Of a DNA stretch of 64,000 nucleotides, positions 61,485-64,000 are shown one piece after another. Origin of the DNA: Marinobacter sp. CHS3-4 (GTDB lineage Bacteria > Pseudomonadota > Gammaproteobacteria > Pseudomonadales > Oleiphilaceae); assembly GCF_030053415.1 (NCBI RefSeq), contig NZ_JASGBJ010000001.1:1054001-1118000 (forward strand), written 5' to 3'. Below the pieces are notes generated by a model. The model was given only the letters and a program-made list of their open reading frames with translations. It had not been told where the DNA came from and ran no database searches. The translations under genes were made by a program, and so were the position numbers. How positions within the stretch are numbered: the stretch's first letter is position 1; the number at the start of each line of letters is the position of its first letter.

Positions 61485-62306
61485 TCAGGCCGCAGCCGAT
61501 TTCGTCACCGGGCGTAATTGCAGCAGGTAGAGTGCGTCGCCTTCAAATGCCCATTCGATGTCATGGGGCCCAGTACCGAAAACGCCCTCGCACTGCGTCA
61601 CAAGCCCGTGCAGCGCAGCCAGTTTTTTTGCATCAAGGCAGAGCTGTTCGACAAGATGCGCGGCGACCGCTTCGGTGCGGGTCAAGCCTCCGGGCACACG
61701 CTGCACGCAGGTATCCTTGAAACCTGCGCGGCTTTCAATCAGACGCCCTGCGCGATCCATGCGATAGCTGTCGGGAATGACCAGACCCTGCACTACGGCT
61801 TCCCCCAGGCCCCACGAAGCCTCGACGACAAGCTCGTCCTGACCGGTCACGGGGTTACAGGTGAATAGCACGCCAGCCACATCGGCGGCGACAAGGCGCT
61901 GGATGACCACGCCCATGCATATGGCTGTGTCTGCCCCGACGCGCTCCCGATACGCCTGGGCAGACTTCGTCCGCGCGGATTCCCAGACGATCATAATTGC
62001 TTCGGAAACCGCCTCGAAACCCATGAGGTTGAGAACAGTCGCATGTTGCCCGGCGAAGCTTGCACTTACAGAGTCTTCGCCGATGGCCGACGATCTGACG
62101 GCTACTGGTCCGGTCATCTGCGAACATAATCTGGCGAGTTCCGTCCGCGCACTGGCGTTCCCTGCCGCGATGGCATCGACGAACCTGGTATCGAGCGCGA
62201 ACCCTTCGGGCACAGGCAACCCGGCGCGGAGCGCTGCACCGAGTTGTGTGGCCTTTCCGCCATACACCGACTCATCGCAGGCAGAGGCCAGCGGAGCCGG
62301 TTTCAC
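61485..62306 (-). CDS. PEP/pyruvate-binding (ATP-grasp) subunit of a split PEP-utilizing enzyme
   Basis: A 273-residue stand-alone PPDK_N/ATP-grasp domain: YGGKATQLGAALRAGLPVPE, VAVRSSAIGEDSVSASFAGQ, VLFTCNPVTGQDELVVEASW, GLGEAVVQGLV and DIEWAFEGDALYLLQLRPV. It should phosphorylate a His on a partner using ATP. The partner domains are encoded just upstream on the same strand, with an ATGA overlap. In ordinary PpsA or rifampin phosphotransferase these are one chain, with this domain first; here it is separate and second. Confidence 0.87.
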   Translation of the reverse strand: MKPAPLASACDESVYGGKATQLGAALRAGLPVPEGFALDTRFVDAIAAGNASARTELARLCSQMTGPVAVRSSAIGEDSVSASFAGQHATVLNLMGFEAVSEAIMIVWESARTKSAQAYRERVGADTAICMGVVIQRLVAADVAGVLFTCNPVTGQDELVVEASWGLGEAVVQGLVIPDSYRMDRAGRLIESRAGFKDTCVQRVPGGLTRTEAVAAHLVEQLCLDAKKLAALHGLVTQCEGVFGTGPHDIEWAFEGDALYLLQLRPVTKSAAA

Positions 62307-63949
62307 GGTGAGTCGATCCGGACTTCGCCTGTCGTTCCGTCCACGGTCACACGGGTTCCGTCAGCAATCTGAGCCGTGGCGTTACGGGTCCCGACAACGG
62401 AGGGAATGCCATATTCGCGTCCCACGATGGCGGCGTGTGACAGCAAGCCGCCCGCATTCGTGACAATGGCCCCCAGCAGGGGAAGCACGATGTTGAAGGA
62501 ATCAGTGGTCGCTGCCGTGACTAGCACGTCACCACGTTCCAGACGGCCCAGGTCATCCGGCCCGTCGATGACCCGCGCGATGCCGCTGTAGGTTCCGGGG
62601 CTTGCGCCGATTCCCCTGATGACGGCGCTGTCGCGTTCACTTTGAACGTCGGCCCCCAGGGATTGAATGGCCGTCACCAGGGCGGTCATCACCCGTATCA
62701 CGTGGGGTGGCAAACCGTCCATCGGAGGGGGCGGCGACGCGGGATCACCAAGTTCCGCAGGCGCGGTGTCGACGCGATGCCCTTTGCGATAGGTGGCGCG
62801 TGCCGCAAGTTCGGCCCCGCTTGGGCCACCCTGTCGGCCGAGAAGGGCCTGGATCTCGTCGTAACTTGCCTCGATAAGATGCGCGGCCTCTTCGATCAGG
62901 CCTTCTGCAGCAAGCCTTGCTCCGGCGGAAAGCAGCGCGCGGCGCATGACACCGCCGGCCCAGACGTCGCTGTAAAATCCACGTTCGTCACGCAGCCGCG
63001 ACACCAGACGCACTTCGTCGAGAAGCTCATCGAAATCGGCACGGTGTTCTGCCGGAATCTTTTCCCGCAATCTGGACACGTCTGCTTCGGAAGCAGCCCC
63101 AGCGTGAGCCGCGCTCTGTTCGACAGCCATCCTGATCCGGGTGAGCAGCGCGTCGGGTACTTCAATAGCTGAGGGCTCGCCGGTATCAAGACTGTTAAGC
63201 AATCGGTCACCGACCACGCCGAGATAATCCCTGGTTGCTTCACCCAGAGGTCCCGGGGCATCGCGAAGCTGTGCAAGGATATCCGCACTTGCCTTTCCGG
63301 ATGTCAGGATTTGAAGGGCATCCGGGCTGTTGCGTATCTCCTCGGCCAGTCGATCCATCTCTGGAAAGGTCCCGGCGGATTCCGGTGCCGATCCACGCGT
63401 CAATGCCAGAAACTCGCCGATGGGAGCGTCCGTCCATGCGCCGACATGGGCCATGAAATCACCGACGGGAAGAATCGCGGCCAGATTGAAGCTGTGATGC
63501 TGATGAATCATCCGCTCCAGGTTGTCCCGGCATAGTTCGATATAAGCGATCAACTCATGGTCGGACAACGCCTGCGGGTCCACGGCAAGTAGCTCTTTAT
63601 GCGTTCTGATCGAGGCGGGTTTTACCTCGCGGTCCCAGCGCTCCAGATCCTCGCGCCAGATTTTTTTGCGGAACACATCTTCGGCGGCTTTGAAGCGCGC
63701 CGGAATTTCCGCCTCGGGCGCCGGTACGACAGTGGAATAGGCAAAGCCGTTTACAAACCGGTAGTCGAGGGTGTCGATCAGTAACCCGTAGCGGCGCGCG
63801 CAGTCCAGAAAACCCTTGGTGATGCCTTGCGGGTGAATCTCGGCCTGAAAACGAGAAACTGGTCGCGGAAAATGGGCCGCGTCAACGGACCATGATCCCG
63901 GGCCAGGTGCTTCAAATACGGATGAGGTGGATAAGGTTGATGTGTTCAT
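62303..63949 (-). CDS. PEP-utilizing enzyme, central helical plus mobile His domain (split RPH-like)
   Basis: A ~548-residue protein. A large central helical region (about 30-430) holds IHQHHSFNLAAILPVGDFMA and DLERWDREVKPASI. A C-terminal PEP-utilizers swivelling domain has the phosphate-carrying His in GGLLSHAAIVGREYGIPSVV. Sizes match the substrate-binding (~430) and His (~100) domains of rifampin phosphotransferase, but the antibiotic or substrate here is unknown. ATG at 63949 follows a weak AGGA; ATG at 63967 is possible. The 33 bases to the window end carry nothing. Confidence 0.83.
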   Translation of the reverse strand: MNTSTLSTSSVFEAPGPGSWSVDAAHFPRPVSRFQAEIHPQGITKGFLDCARRYGLLIDTLDYRFVNGFAYSTVVPAPEAEIPARFKAAEDVFRKKIWREDLERWDREVKPASIRTHKELLAVDPQALSDHELIAYIELCRDNLERMIHQHHSFNLAAILPVGDFMAHVGAWTDAPIGEFLALTRGSAPESAGTFPEMDRLAEEIRNSPDALQILTSGKASADILAQLRDAPGPLGEATRDYLGVVGDRLLNSLDTGEPSAIEVPDALLTRIRMAVEQSAAHAGAASEADVSRLREKIPAEHRADFDELLDEVRLVSRLRDERGFYSDVWAGGVMRRALLSAGARLAAEGLIEEAAHLIEASYDEIQALLGRQGGPSGAELAARATYRKGHRVDTAPAELGDPASPPPPMDGLPPHVIRVMTALVTAIQSLGADVQSERDSAVIRGIGASPGTYSGIARVIDGPDDLGRLERGDVLVTAATTDSFNIVLPLLGAIVTNAGGLLSHAAIVGREYGIPSVVGTRNATAQIADGTRVTVDGTTGEVRIDSP

Positions 63950-64000
63950 GGTGTGGTGTCCTGGCATGAATTTACGAGTGTTACGTGTCCCTGTTAATCA

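Overview
The window looks like a chromosomal segment of a marine, hydrocarbon-using gammaproteobacterium. Marinobacter or a close relative is the best guess, from an alkB-type alkane hydroxylase next to a GntR regulator, a full urtABCDE/ureDABCEFG urea cluster, DUF5666/DUF6502 genes, a CsrB/Rsm-type RNA behind a GacA box, and overall gene style. This is inference from recognised families, not from a search. No rRNA, tRNA, CRISPR array or intact insertion sequence was seen.

Layout. 1-5,000: end of a cbpA-type co-chaperone with cbpM, a tiny DUF6435 gene, then two DUF5666 lipoproteins around a DUF6502 putative regulator. Three matching 16-bp palindromes lie in front of the first lipoprotein and of the DUF6502 gene. 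5,000-11,700: chemoreceptor, nitronate monooxygenase, DsbA-like protein, TrhO, DUF481 outer-membrane protein, YbgA-like protein. 11,770-17,060: glycosyltransferase, flippase-like membrane protein and GntR regulator in one overlapping minus-strand unit, divergent from alkB with a 17-bp palindrome over the alkB promoter. 17,255-22,593: glyoxalase I, then a minus-strand lutA-lutB-lutC-eamA-cobW operon. 22,755-23,410: comEA, preceded by a newly noticed GGA-hairpin RNA with a GacA-type box and a -10 element.

23,479-34,950: the urea system. Two NtrC-like sites 32 bp apart and a sigma-54-type promoter precede urtA. The ABC importer urtABCDE runs straight into ureD, then (after a large hairpin repeat) ureABCEFG and a 59-residue HPGH membrane peptide. 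Together these import urea, hydrolyse it to ammonia and mature the nickel enzyme, under apparent nitrogen control.

34,951-39,541: an AT-richer accessory island with an OLD-type ATPase/TOPRIM nuclease, a DUF4365 nuclease-like protein, a small membrane protein and a HEPN-like protein with an R-x4-H motif. It is the best candidate here for an undescribed defence or stress system. 39,542-59,000: mostly housekeeping or orphan genes (cobalamin-binding-like protein, S41 peptidase, RNase Z, retropepsin, RIO kinase, TenA, MscS, DCC, YHS, phosphodiesterase, ALO-type oxidase with a PLP racemase/aldolase fold, a PEP-CTERM protein, TrxC, a flavoprotein, NnrU and orphan solute-binding proteins), with short repeats and gene remnants. 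60,081-64,000: a minus-strand cassette of a split PEP-dependent phosphotransferase (two polypeptides in reversed domain order, similar in size to rifampin phosphotransferase domains) and an MFS exporter.
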